The notes below the pieces were generated by a model. The model did no database searches, had not been told where the DNA came from, and saw only the letters and a program-made list of their open reading frames with translations. This document shows, piece by piece, positions 44,980 through 56,849 of a DNA stretch of 64,000 bases (position 1 is the first letter of the stretch; every line of letters starts with the position of its first letter). Position numbers and translations under genes: made by a program. The stretch lies in the NCBI RefSeq assembly GCF_028583425.1, contig NC_072791.1, positions 33,921,368 through 33,985,367 of the forward strand, in the 5' to 3' direction. This DNA is from Eublepharis macularius. Taxonomy: Eukaryota > Chordata > Lepidosauria > Squamata > Eublepharidae.

Positions 44980-45190
44980 AAGAGAATGGGCCATGGCCCA
45001 GTGGCAGAGCAGCAGCTTTGCATGCAGAAGGTCCCAAGTTCAATTCCCGGCTTCTTAGGTTAAAAGGACCAAGTGATGTGAAATCTCCCTGCCTGAGAGT
45101 GGCTACCAGACAGAGGAGATAGAACTATCTGACTCAAGACCTCTATGGAAGGAGGAAGAGAAGGTTGGCAGTTTCCTTCTCTGGTCTGTA
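44980..45190 (+). mobile_element. tRNA-Ala-like SINE 'C'
   Basis: CATGGCCCAGTGGCAGAGCA head, CTTTGCATGCAGAAGGTCCC, B box AGTTCAATTCCCGG, TTAAAAGGACCAAGTGATGT, CCTGCCTGAGAG. Confidence 0.88.
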
Positions 45191-48104
45191 AGTCATGTCC
45201 TTACAGGTACATTAATGAAAAGCTTTCAAAATGCCTTTCTTCCTAAACTAGATTAACTCTGTGCATTTTCTAGCACTATGAGGCCAATGAAGTAATGCAG
45301 CCCAACTGCTTTTTAATAGGTATCCACAGAGGCAAGCTTTTACGCTGTGTCTAGTGGGCTTCTGTGCTGTTCTCGAGAAAACACTTCTGGCAAAGCAAAT
45401 CCAAACCAACTACAGTTGTGCGGCTTCCTGGGAAAGAACTGTCTTGGAATTGCCTCTGGATTGACTGTTCTGCATTATTTTGCACACGTCCAGGCAGTCA
45501 GCCCTAAACCCTTTGAAGTTCCTAATTGTTCTTATGGCTGGTGGGAAGAAGTTTTGTGCAAAGTCCAGCACAGCCTTCAGATATTCATCCTGCTGTGAGA
45601 AGTGGGACACCCACAGAACAACAATCCCCCCCCCTCCAAATTTTATTCATAGATGCAAACTTTAAAAGTGGGAAGTCTTGCCTTGGGAAAAACAAGGAAT
45701 AAGAGCAGCTTCAGAATGTCCTTCAAATCCTGACAATTCCTTAGCCCTTTCCAGAACTATTTCCTTCTGCGAAAGGGAAAAAAAAAATCTGTTTGATGAC
45801 CTTTCTAATGTACCAGGTCCAGATATCTTTTCTTCTTGTATGCTTTCAGTCCTAGTAATAATTGGTGTTAGCTTTTAGATGTAAATAGATGAAGCTTCCG
45901 AATACAGCGATGCAGTTTTAAAAGAGCTAATTGTCTCTTTACAGCCGTAAGCTCCAGTCAGTGAATTGAAAGGGTCATGAGAACTAATGGGATAATGTTG
46001 CCAGGTTGCTGAGAGCATATACCGGAGAAAAGGGCAGGGGGGAAAGGAGAGAGGGAGGTCTAAATGGAAGGTTAGTGGCTAATGCTTCTATGAGGCTATT
46101 AAGTTATTACTCTTTATAGAGTACCAGAGCATAAGCATTTTTGGGAACCCTTCCAAACATCAAACATGAAGAGGCCAAGGGGATTGGATCCAACCAGTTT
46201 TTCTGCTTAGGTGTAAAAGAAAAAAAGTATCATCTTTGACCACTAGAAATGCTTTGCTGAGAATCATGGGACTTGCACGTATAAAAATCACGTGGGATGG
46301 AGGCTGTCATATGCTAGGAAATAGGGTGAGATTGAGAAGAAATAATGGCTGGATTGAACCCTTTGGCTAGATCAGGGATGCACAGAAACCAGCGAGGTAT
46401 TCTTTGGCACTGCATGGTATGGTGAACATTCAAGAGGCACTGAATAATAGTTTAAATTTTACTTGTGACCACATACGGTTTTCAGACAGAGGTACAAAAA
46501 TGGGCCTCTGCCAGAGCAGTAAGAAGAAGAGAAATGGTACCCACATGCACCATATACCGCTTGCTTTGCTGCTGTCCCCACGGCTTCCGGGCATGCCCGT
46601 GTATTGCACAGCCCTCTTTAAAAGGTTTTCCCCATTTCTTTTTTCAAGTTATGATATAGTACTACACTATACCTTGTTAAAGGGAAATAGCTCTTTAAAA
46701 GGCTGAAAGACAAGGAAGGAACACAGAGCTTTGTCCCACCTTCTCCTGATGACAGCTGCAGGGCGCTGTCTAAACAGGTGCCCCACTTTCAGTCACCTCT
46801 CAGTTTCCCTTTTACTTTGGAGAAAATGAGTTCTCTGGAGTAAAGGAGAACAAACGGGGGCCAGACTAGTAATGCAGAGAGACTGGTCACAATGTCCCCA
46901 TATGCATACTGCCACACTTACCAGAAATGTTAGTCACAGATCCTTAGCCAGAAGTCCACATAGCCCAAACTCCCGTCACAAAAAAGAAATGTCCGCTAAT
47001 ACTCTGAAGAAACAGAACAATCTTCCTTCCCCGTATGTTCTCCTCCTCTGGCTCCATTATAATTTCTTTCCCAAGGTGTGAAATCTTGGGCAGAGCAAAA
47101 ATTGGATGTCTGGTGTTTGTTCAGAAGATGATTAGCTAACATTTGAGCCATTCTTTTGTTAAAAAAATATGAAGGAGTACAGTCTAATAAAAACTGGGAT
47201 TACACTCTTCTTTCTGACAGAAGATGAGGGCTCTGGGATTTGCACATAAGGGTTAACAAGATCCTCATATAGTTTTTAAGATATGCTAGCACAAGACTAT
47301 AGGAATGCTGTTGCAAAAACCAATGGTCACTTTTTAAAAATCATTCTGTTTATCTGGTCTTGAGAGGCAATGCCAACTTTAGTTGTCAGTAAACACAGTG
47401 GGGGGAAGGAGATGAGACTGAGCATCGTTGAAAATATGTCCATAATTTGCTGCAAAGAATCTTACCAGACTCGTCACATTCCACAAAGACGAAGCTGCTT
47501 TTGCCACTTGGTGTGTGCTCAACCAACAGCTGAACGTGGCTCTCCAGCAAGCATGCCTTTTACACAATACACACTTGTTGCATTCACACATCACATTTTT
47601 AGGCATACACTTAAAACTGTAAAGTGTGAATGGAAAAGGTACACCTTATAGATACATTTGCCAAGAAGGCAGCATTGGAAAGACACTAAAGTTTAAAAAT
47701 AGTATATCCTTCCTCCCCTTTTGCTCTCCTTTTCAAATACGTTCACCTCACACAGTGTGTCTCATCCTTAAGACAATGTATTTTTACTTTATAAAGCACC
47801 CAATGACCACTGTTTGTTCTATCTTCTGGCTTCTCACAGGGCTATAAATCAGCTCTTACTTTAATATCGAACAGCTCATGTAAGTGACTTTCTCAGGAGG
47901 CAGACTGGCAAAGCTGAGAGCGTCATACGCCTATACATTATTTTACAGGCATTTCTAAAAAAACATTTTCAAGTATAGAGGCTATGGGTGAACTTTGCAC
48001 TAAATGAGGAAGATAGCTATGCTATAATGTGAGCAAGGAATGCTCCTAAGCAGAAATCCTACTCAGGGAGACTGCTGCTGCAGTATTGACAGAGTGCTCC
48101 CTAC
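45191..48104. other. No recognisable feature (intronic), repeat-poor
   Basis: Nearly 3 kb without a familiar repeat, gene or RNA. Being repeat-poor it is a reasonable place to look for conserved non-coding elements. Confidence 0.5.
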
Positions 48105-48212
48105 AAACATCCAAACTAGACTTAAGTCCAATGGCACTTTAAAGACTAACAACATTTATTCCAATATGAGCTTTTGTAAGTCATTGCTCACTTCTTCAGA
48201 TAGGTACGGAAA
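48105..48212 (-). mobile_element. Penelope-like terminal fragment (AGTAGCACCTTAAAGAC type)
   Basis: AAGTCCAATGGCACTTTAAAGACTAAC and CACTTCTTCAGATAGG. The minus strand gives CTGAAGA, a GTGAG/CTTAC helix and AAAAGC in place of GAAAGC, a decayed form of the 49606 core. Single arm. Confidence 0.6.
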
Positions 48213-49600
48213 TCAAATTCAGAATCCCGCTTATTAGACCGGTTACGCAGGAGGGAGAGGAGTTAAGGCAAAGGGTTAATTCCATTAGTAGCATATGTAT
48301 CAGATCTTCCATGTTTCTAAGCTCCCAAACCACGCCAGTCCCAGCCTAGCATCTTGCATTGCTTGATAGATGACCAAGTATCGACCTTACACTCTTCCTC
48401 AATATTTAAACCTGAGTTCGCACCATTCTCTTTTACATAGTATTGTGGGAACATTCAGAGATTTCATTCAGAGATTTAAGTCCCTTCTAATCTAAAGATA
48501 AGTCACATTCTGACAGCTCCAGGGTAAAGAATCGAAGGCTTTAAAAACAATTTGCTGCTATACAGCTTTTTCCCCTTCTTCCGGTTTTTGAAAATGTTGC
48601 CACTTAACATTTAAAAGTCAACATTTGATATAACGGGAACTTTTGCGCCTTTGTATGTCTGGGGCACCTGATCAGCGTTAATTAGTACACTGATTATGAC
48701 AGCCAATTACATTTACATCTACCTCAAGGCATATAGTCAAAACGTGTCCTGTTTAATTACCTTTCCCTCTCTTAAACACTACCAAATGCTCCTGGCTGAG
48801 GTTACCTTGCAGGGCCTTTCTCTTTTCTTTTAACTGCATTAATCAGTGAAGGCACGTCTGCAGCAAAAGGTCTGGGGTGTTGTTCTCTAGGCTTTGTAGG
48901 CATCATTCTTTATTAACTACCAGAGAGAGAGATTCTTACCTTAGATGGCAAAGGGCAAGAAAGTTTTAACTTCAGACTCTTTCTGAAGTTTTGGAGGCAT
49001 TCAGCAGAACTGCTAGGTTAAAAAAAAATGTGAATAAAGAGGAAGACCCTTGAACTAAAAGATATCTCTTAATAGGGACATCCCTTGTTTTCAGATGGGG
49101 TGTTGGATAATGGCCTTTCAGTTTTATTTTAAAGGTTTTTTTTTAACAATTCTGGATATTTAGCTTAGATAAAAATAGATTCTTTTAAATCCTCCTGGCT
49201 TAAGATTTTTGACTCAAAGCTTCCTCTTATTGGTTTAAGTCCAGATGTTAAGGAACTTGGACCCACAGGAGTAAATTAAGAAATGTATCCAGGAGATGGA
49301 CTATTTGAGTACATGTTTTTGTGCCCGTAGGATTTATTTTTCCTTATTTTTTGGAATTCCTCCACCTGGATCCCTTCCTATGACATCTTGAATGCCCCAA
49401 ATTATTTTGGAGATATTTTTACTGTCTCAATTAAATGTGCAGTCCACCCTTGGCAGGTTAATAAGGATCCCAACTGATACACACACCAAAAGGAGATGTT
49501 TACATATACTAGCAAAGGAATGTTTTGATTGCTCCCTCCCCCTCCCCCCCCTAATTGCCTCTTCCCTCTGCTCTTCTGTGTTTGTCCAGTCTCTGTATCA
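48213..49600. other. No recognisable feature (intronic)
   Basis: Nothing supported. Confidence 0.5.
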
Positions 49601-49692
49601 GGCATCTGACGAAGAGAACTTGATTCTCGAAAGCTTATGCTAAAATAAAATTGGTTAGTCTTAAAGGTGCTACTGGACTCTTTTTGCTTTTT
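49601..49692 (+). mobile_element. Penelope-like terminal fragment with hammerhead-like core
   Basis: CATCTGACGAAGAGAACTTG, CTCGAAAGCTTATGC, TTAGTCTTAAAGGTGCTACT. The core is CTGACGA (49606..49612), helix GAGAA/TTCTC (49614..49618, 49624..49628), GAAA (49629..49632). One extra A lies before the helix. Single arm. Confidence 0.6.
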
Positions 49693-50207
49693 CAGAGGGT
49701 TTCTGTGATTGTTCTTTAGGGAAGATTGGTATGTTGGTCCACATTTTATTGGAATGTGCATTGTGACTATTTAAAACATATTTTTAATGCATTATCTGGA
49801 TAACATTTTTTATCTTGTTACGGTTGCTAATTTTTTAAAAATTGTTTTGGTATTCAATCTAAAAGATGTTATTTATCTGATAAGAGGTTGTGACTGCTCA
49901 AGGTATTTAATCAAAAGAGCTTCAATCTGATGAAAGGAAAGGAGAGGAAAGGAAATGATGCCCCTCATTTTCAGATAAGGAGCAGAGACACAATCATTTT
50001 CACCCTCAAAGTGAATGTATCAAGAAAAATTAGGGCTACTCTGCATCTTTCATTTTAATGCATACATCTGTTTCAGGTAGACACCTAAACAATGTACAGT
50101 GTGATTGTTGCAAAGATGTGTCTGAAAATTCATATGCTATTCAGGGATGTGGGGTTGATGAGGATTATGAATTATTTGAGATTTCCATTGCTAGAAAGAT
50201 CAACAAT
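49693..50207. other. No recognisable feature (intronic)
   Basis: Nothing supported. Confidence 0.45.
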
Positions 50208-50355
50208 AACAGGAGTCCTGCAGCACCCTAAAGACTTGTAAGTTCTTATTCTGACAAACTTTCCTGGTTTAGAGGTGAGCTCCAGTCCATGAAAGATTAT
50301 GCTAAATTAAAAAACCTTTTAGTCTTTTATATTGTCCACAAGACTCCTTTTATTT
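50208..50355. mobile_element. Penelope-like palindromic fragment, degraded
   Basis: AGTCCTGCAGCACCCTAAAGAC on the left and a diverged inverted TAGTCTTTTATATTGTCCAC, AAGACTCC on the right. No clear target duplication. Confidence 0.45.
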
Positions 50356-50533
50356 TTTTGCCACAACACACAGACAATCCAGTGCAGAGTTACTCCAGAC
50401 TAACCCTGTGGATTTAGACTGCTGTCATAGTACAGGGCTGCACTGTAACATGGCTACCTTTCTAGAATTAGAAACAGCAAACACAGTTGTGGAAGTCCTC
50501 TATGGTCAGCTTGGTTCTATCATATGCCATGTG

Positions 50534-50935
50534 CAGGGCTGGCACACCCATTGAGGCCAGGTAGGCGGTGGCCTCAGGGCGCGGGGTGCCGGAGGGGCGC
50601 CAGAGGAGGTGCGGGGGGCGGAAGCATGCACCATGGAGCTGCAGCCTCCTAGCCCTCCCGCTTCATGCCACCGCCACCAGCCCATGCCCCCGGCTGGGCA
50701 CAGCAGCCGCGGGCGGACATCTGCGGCGGTGCAGGGCAACTGAGCGGGAGAGCTCAGAGGCTACCTGCATGCTGTCCCAGCCGCCCGCTGTAGCGATTGG
50801 GCTGGCGGCATGCGCGTGCACCTATGATGACATCACACGTGGCATCATTACACAGTCCGGTGTGTGTGTGTGCGCGTGCACGGGTGCATGGGGGGGGGCC
50901 TGCTGCGAGTGACAAAAACCTTGGCGCCGCTGCTG
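50534..50935. mobile_element. GC-rich hAT-like non-autonomous element
   Basis: CpG-rich 402-bp block with CAGGGCTGGC at the left and, inverted at the right, CAGCAGCGGC. Perfect 8-bp duplication GCCATGTG (50526..50533, 50936..50943). Terminal repeats are weak, so the hAT label rests mainly on the CAG end and the 8-bp duplication. Confidence 0.7.
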
Positions 50936-50943
50936 GCCATGTG

Positions 50944-51461
50944 TAAACTGCGCACAAAGATATGTTAAAACAGCATGGGAAATGATCCTGCCAAACCCCA
51001 ACATACATAGATTTATTCTATGGCAGTCTATTTCAGGGTCTTTTGTACTTCATCCAAATCAAAAAGCACCTATGCTTAAGACATGTGCCTCTTCAATATT
51101 TCCAGTCCAGTATTTCTACAAACTATAATGAGGATGATGATATGAACAAACAGGAGTACCATATGCTATCCAGAATGTTGGAATCACCTGTTTGTGGCCC
51201 TAGATGTTCAAAATCTGATGTACATCAGTTGGAAACTTAAAACTGTATAAATGAAGTCCTGTTACTTTAGATTTGTGACTCTGATTTGCCTTCCTTAGTA
51301 CGCCGTTTGAACAAACAAATGGCTGGGTTTCTCACAATGAATGAACTTACTTCCAGGGCTGAAACTTTAGGAGTCATCACTGCTAACTCACTGTTTCTCT
51401 GCACACAGGGTCTTGAGTGTTACCGTTGTTGAGGTTGCAGGACATAATTCCCTCCCCCCCA
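50944..51461. other. No recognisable feature (intronic)
   Basis: Nothing supported. Confidence 0.45.
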
Positions 51462-52640
51462 TCATAGAAATATAGAGCTGAAAATTCATAGGTATGTACC
51501 CCTCACCTCCCCCAGCGATCCCTGCTCTATGTCCAGAGGAAGGCAAAAAGACTCCAGGATCCCCGGCCATTCTGGCCTGGAGGAAAATTCCTTCTTGACC
51601 CCAAAGTGGCGATCAGCATTACCCTGGGCACATAAGAAAGGGCCATGAGAGCCCAGCATTGGCTCATCCCTTCATGCCCTCCCTCTCCCAATCTGCTTAT
51701 ATTCATACTGAGTAAGCTGCAACAAAAGCCGTGATAAACTAACTAGTAAATGATTTATAATACAATTAAAGGTTTACCAAACACCATTCAATAGTACTAA
51801 ATAGAAGGAAAGTGAATACATATAAGTTGGTTACATATACATAAGGCAAAGCATATTTCAAAACAGCAATAATATTACAAATTTCCTATATTGATATAAA
51901 GTGCTTGTGCTTGTAATTGACAACAACTTGTCTACAACGTAACTAAAGGTAGGTCCAAAGGAATTTTAAAAATCTTTTCTGACAGTGCAGATATACCCAT
52001 TTCATTTCTTCATCCTGGCAGTTATTATATCAAGGTAAACAACTCATCCAAAGATAAATAACCCTTCATTTAGTCACCATCAGCAACCGTCCTCCATACT
52101 GGGCATGTGAAACGGGTGGATTTGCTGGCTTCCCGTCGCAGTTATCATTGAAATATCATCATTTTTGTCTATTATTGTGAAGTTGGACTGATATGCAGAA
52201 GACCATATATATCTGCACCGTCAGAAAAGATTTTTAAAATTCCTTACCGTAATACTCTCTTGTTTCTTTGGGATTTACATTCATACTGAGTCACAGAAAT
52301 CATTGCTGTCAGGTGGCCATCTAATCTCTTCTTAAATTCCTCCAAGGAAGGAGAGCCCACCACCTCCCGAGGAAGCCTGTTCCACTGAGGAACTGCTCTG
52401 TCAGGATGTTCTTCCTAATGTTTAGCCAAAAACTCCTTTGATTTAATTTTAACCAACTGGTTTTGATCCAAACCTCTGGAGCAACAGAAAACAACTCTAT
52501 CCATCCTCTATGTGACAGCCCTTCAAATACTTGAAGAGGGTTATCATATCACCTGTCACCTCCTCTCCAGGCTAAACATACCCAGATCTTTCAACCTTTC
52601 CTCACAGGACTTGGTCTCCAGACCCCTCACCATCAACCCA
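51462..52640 (-). mobile_element. CR1-type LINE 3' region, split by an insertion
   Basis: Same order of blocks as 8497..9190: ATGTCCAGAGGAAGGCAAAA, GGAGGAAAATTCCTTCTTGA, then after 52291 CCATCTAATCTCTTCTTAAA, CCCACCACCTCCCGAGGAAG, GTTCTTCCTAATGTTTAGCC, CTCACAGGACTTGGTCTCCA. Non-coding remnant. Confidence 0.82.
51714..52278. mobile_element. Unclassified insertion inside CR1, with internal inverted repeat
   Basis: Flanked by a perfect 13-bp duplication ATTCATACTGAGT (51701..51713, 52279..52291). Contains a near-perfect 36-bp inverted repeat, 51960..51995 versus 52208..52243 (GGAATTTTAAAAATCTTTTC and complement). No coding frame. Long duplication points to retrotransposition; class unknown. Confidence 0.7.
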
Positions 52641-52762
52641 CCTCAAAAGCTCCCAGGGAGTCAGATGGCGGCCTAGCATCCCTTCCCACAGGGTTGTTGT
52701 GTGACCCTGTTCATTCAGAACTAGAAGCCCCATCTCTGGGATCAGAAACATTCCAAAAAGCA

Positions 52763-52909
52763 GAAAATTTGAGTCCAGTAGCACCTTAAAAACGAACAGT
52801 ATTAGAAGTTTTGACTCACAAAAGCTTATATCCTGGATTTTTTTGTCAATTTTTAAGGTCCTACTGGAGTCAGTTTTTGTTCTACTGCTATAGACGTGGC
52901 TACTCACCT
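52763..52909. mobile_element. Penelope-like palindromic element (AGTAGCACCTTAAA type)
   Basis: Left arm GAGTCCAGTAGCACCTTAAA, right inverted arm TTTTTAAGGTCCTACTGGAG. Flanked by an 18-bp direct repeat GAAACATTC..AAAAGCA (52745..52762, 52910..52927; two mismatches). 147 bp. Confidence 0.65.
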
Positions 52910-52927
52910 GAAACATTCTGAAAAGCA

Positions 52928-54775
52928 AGGTTCCTGATAAGTGGAAGGAACCCAAGCATTTACATCTCCTGCCCACATACTCTATGCTCACAAGCAAGTG
53001 ACTATGCATCTGCAGGAAGCAGGGCCCCCTCTAGGAGTGTTGATTTCAATGTACATAAACTGTTGCATCTGGAAGGCTTGTGAGAGTGAAAAAGCAAGGA
53101 AAGAAGCAATTACATTTCTGTATATAAAGCTACTCATATTGATCTATGTATTACTCTGAGTGCCTTATTTTCTTACATCTGCAGCTCTATTAAAATGTTT
53201 ACTACCTCCATATAGAGCCATGGCAATTTTCTAGGGAATGTTACTACTCTCTGCTAAGGTTGTTTATTTTCTGCAAACTCATTTTCTTCAATTACAAATG
53301 CAAAAAAAAATGTCTGGGCATTGTAAAAACTGAGATGCAAAGAGCTCTTTGCTTTGTGGCACAGAAAAGTCAAATTATCCTGTTTAAGGAAACGAAGACA
53401 GAAAAAGGAAGAAAATTTAGTTTCAGGAGCTCAAGACAGCCATCTCTAACCCACGGTTACAGAAAAACCAATGGAAATGAAGGCTTTGGTGAAAAGTTAG
53501 GACGGGGAAAGGAAGCCTGCACATTATGTAGTATTTTATGCCATAAATGAGTTTGAATTTTATTTCTGAAAGCCTTTTTGTGACATGGACTGTGGTCTGG
53601 TTTAAATGTGATGCAGCCGAGGCAAGAGAATGTCACTTATGGGACTGTGCACTGATGCAGCATCTTGCGTACAAGGGGCCACCACCCTTGGAAAGTCCCA
53701 CAGGAAAGAGCTTTTGCCTCACCACCATCAGGTTTAAATCAAAGCAGAACTGAAATTCATTGTGGGAGATAAAATCCAAACGGATCTGATGCTTCCTTGC
53801 CTTCAAACTCGTAACAAGGAATACATTCCCATATTCCCAAACAGTAACTTTTTATTAAGGTAGGGGCAAGGGTAAGAAATGAGCCATATTCCTTGAGCAA
53901 TGGTTCATATGGCAACACAAAACTGCAAACCACCAAGAAAAATAAGCTTTCCTGGACCAGAGCCCACTTCATCCCATGAAAGGGGGAAAAAACCCACATT
54001 GTAAACAGAAGGGACAAAGAACCATGAAACAGTCAGAACAGAGTGAGATGTAATTATACAAAACATGATTACACCTCTGGAATGATTAGTTAGACAAGAG
54101 GTTAGAGTGCAGGTATATGCGCGTCCCGGTTGGCTTCAATTATCAAAACCGAGCCAAGGTGGAAGGGTTAACCTTGACTCAGTTTTGAACATCGAAACCA
54201 ATGCCATCATTCTGCTACTAACATTTAAAAGGAGGGAGAAGATGCATCCTTTAAAAACATGCCCGTTTTCCTTTAAAAATGCTAACAAAATAAGGGAGCC
54301 CAGTTTCAACTGGTGAAACCAAGTGGAAGTTGAAGGGCTGAAACCTGTTTCCCTGCCCTGCCACGGCTCCAAGCAAAGAGGGGCTGTGCCCGTAGTTTCC
54401 ATTTCATAGACAGAGATGCATGAATCTGGTTTGTGCGAGCCCTTAGCTCTAACCTAATCCCCCTACAAAGTGAGCAGAGTTTAAATTCTCTCTGATGCAC
54501 AGCCAAAGAAACATCCAAGCTGGAGTCAGAACCCCACATGGCCTTGATGATACAGGTGCAGGTGCTAAAAACCCGACTCACAAAACTCAGTCCATGTCTC
54601 GAACAATATACATGCACATCAGCTGATGATATCTGTTTAGAATACCAGCCTGATACTTCCCTGTCCTTGCTATTAGGAAATTCGTGCTATGGGTAAATCC
54701 AAGCTATTACTTAGTGCAGCTGACTGTTTTCCAATGAATATGCCTATTTATTGAATAATTCCTAAGTTACATACA
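52928..54775. other. No recognisable feature (intronic), repeat-poor
   Basis: No gene, RNA or clear repeat. Minus-strand frames near 53757 and 54136 lack family features. Confidence 0.5.
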
Positions 54776-54975
54776 TACAGAGCTGCCAACTTTTCAGCTG
54801 GCGAGTTTTTGTCTTTTTAACAACCACTTGATGTTCAAAGGCTGGCAGGCCGTAATGTTTATCTCCATGGTGTGTTATGCTTCAGCTGTTGGTTTCTGCA
54901 AATTGAGGCACTGTAAGAGGCAACAGAAAAGGCCCAATTTCTTTAAAAAAAAATCAGTTGGCAACACTACATGCC
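54776..54975. repeat. Possible short element with GCCAAC ends
   Basis: GAGCTGCCAACTTTTCAGCT at the left and CAGTTGGCAACACTAC at the right are inverted. Weak call. Confidence 0.3.
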
Positions 54976-55375
54976 TGGCTCTTTAATAATCAGACAACGA
55001 CATGTGAAGAAAAGAGGACAGGAGGGAAAAAAAACCCTTGGTATAGTATCTTTACCAATATATTCAGGCACAGGCAAAATGTGATGTTGACACATCCCAA
55101 AGAGATGAGATCATAGTTCAAGGACCTCAGAGAGCTGATAGTCAGATGGTACCGCTGCAGCAGGTTTCACAAATGTAACAATAGTCTCAATTCCAAGAAT
55201 GGAAGGAACAAAAAGGAAAAGATCTAAAAATGTAATTTCATCAGAAATATACAATGAACTATATGAAGCCTGTCTAAAGTGCACAGCCTTCCTAGAAAAG
55301 CTTTAACAAACATGTTTTTCAGGTTAGAAGAAAATATGCTAGCCTTTCAAGCAGCATAAGGTTCCTTCCTATGCA

Positions 55376-55490
55376 GGGCTGCCAGGCCACAGCTGGCAAC
55401 CTCCAGGAGGAAGGGGAGGGAGGGCTGGCTCCGTGGTGTTGCACCAGCGCACTGACGTCACTTCCAGTACAAAATGGAAGTGATCTCTTT
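55376..55490 (+). repeat. Dispersed repeat fragment (GCTGCCAGGCC type)
   Basis: GGGCTGCCAGGCCACAGCTG, GGCAACCTCCAGGAGG and TGACGTCACTTCCAGTACAA, in the style of repeats E and G. Confidence 0.4.
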
Positions 55491-56746
55491 AGATGTTTTA
55501 GGTTTTTGAAAAAGCTTTATGGTTTTATCATGGAACTTTTGTAAAATGCGAGAACATCCCCGTGTCATGTCTGGTTTTTATGGGAAGTGAGGATCACTAC
55601 TCTCCCCTCATTTCCTTCCGCGGGCACCTGAGGCACCGATGGGCAATGAGCCTGGATACTACAGTGGAAGCCCTGGCATCCCTTTCTATATCTCACATGT
55701 GAACAGTTAAAAGACAGGAGTTGGAGGGACTGTACTGCTCCTTTCCACCAAATCTTCCTCCAGTGGCAAAGGGCTTTCTTTGATGGAGACAGCCTTTTTT
55801 CAGCAGAGAAAGACTTGGTGGGAGGAAGTTGGGCTCAGCTTAGTGAGAGATTCATAGGATCCAACCCATCAGACACTTTCCTTAACAATTTGGCTACATC
55901 ATTCCCGTTTTGGCCTCCTCTGATTCTTTGATATGAGTATTTGGATGTATTAATGGGCTCTTTTCTCCCATCTAATTTTCTAAATAGAATTAGTTTTCCC
56001 ATCGGGAGTTTTTAACCCCTTTTTTGCATGCTTCCCAGCTTTGTTCCATCGACTGAATGTTGAAAGCACGCACTCAAAACCATCATAAGATGTCGCTGAT
56101 TTGGGTCTCTACATTCCAAAGGGATATATATCCTGTGTATTTTCTTTGGTGGTCCAAGGCAGCTTCATGAGTTCATCATTAATGTGTATGATTTAACCAG
56201 GTTTGCAAGAGATGCGGGGTTTCCCCAGAATTTGTAAAGCATTTTACCAAGAGACCAAAGTACTTAAACTGTGTGTGTGCGTGCGCATGAATGTTCAACT
56301 CCATCTATACTTTTCTTGCATTTTAACAACCCTCAGTTGGTTTTTAAACCAAAGTAAATTAACTTGCATTAAATTCCATTCCATTTAATTCCATGAAATT
56401 ACCTTCCAGTAGTTGCCACACTGTAGAGTGAAATGTATACGTCCCTCCCTAATTTAAAGGGCTTTCAGATCTCAAAACTTCCTTCCCAGGCATATCATTA
56501 TATAAGGCAGTTGAAAAAACCAGGAAGGCCTCCTCAATTCTGCCATTTCACAAATTGCATAAAACAGAATTCCTCAAGAGGGCATTCTCTATAAAGGGAA
56601 TTAAGCTGTAGTATAAGGGAATGGAAGGGGGTACTTTATTAAAAGAAATAGGATTGTAGCCTACTCTACGGTTATTGCATGTATTATCTTGTTCTTACTG
56701 CATGGCTTTCTACTTTTGTGAATTCATTTTTGCACTAAGATGATGA

Positions 56747-56747
<1 letters not shown>
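55491..56747. other. No recognisable feature (intronic)
   Basis: Nothing supported. Confidence 0.5.

Positions 56748-56802
<55 letters not shown>
56748..56802. repeat. (ATT)n / (TAA)n microsatellite at R4 3' end
   Basis: About 18 ATT units on the plus strand (TAA on the strand of the neighbouring LINE). A shorter stretch of the same orientation lies at 59121..59134, on the other side of the LINE. Confidence 0.95.
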
Positions 56803-56849
56803 GAATTATCTGAAACAATAAAAATAAGCAGAGGTCACGTGTTATTATT

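Noticed and set aside
50534..50935. CpG-island promoter
   Set aside because: High CpG, but bounded by an 8-bp target duplication and with no adjacent exon, so a mobile element explains it better.
52602..53009. 135-residue minus-strand open frame
   Set aside because: Covers the end of a CR1 copy and a Penelope-like palindrome; no protein family pattern.
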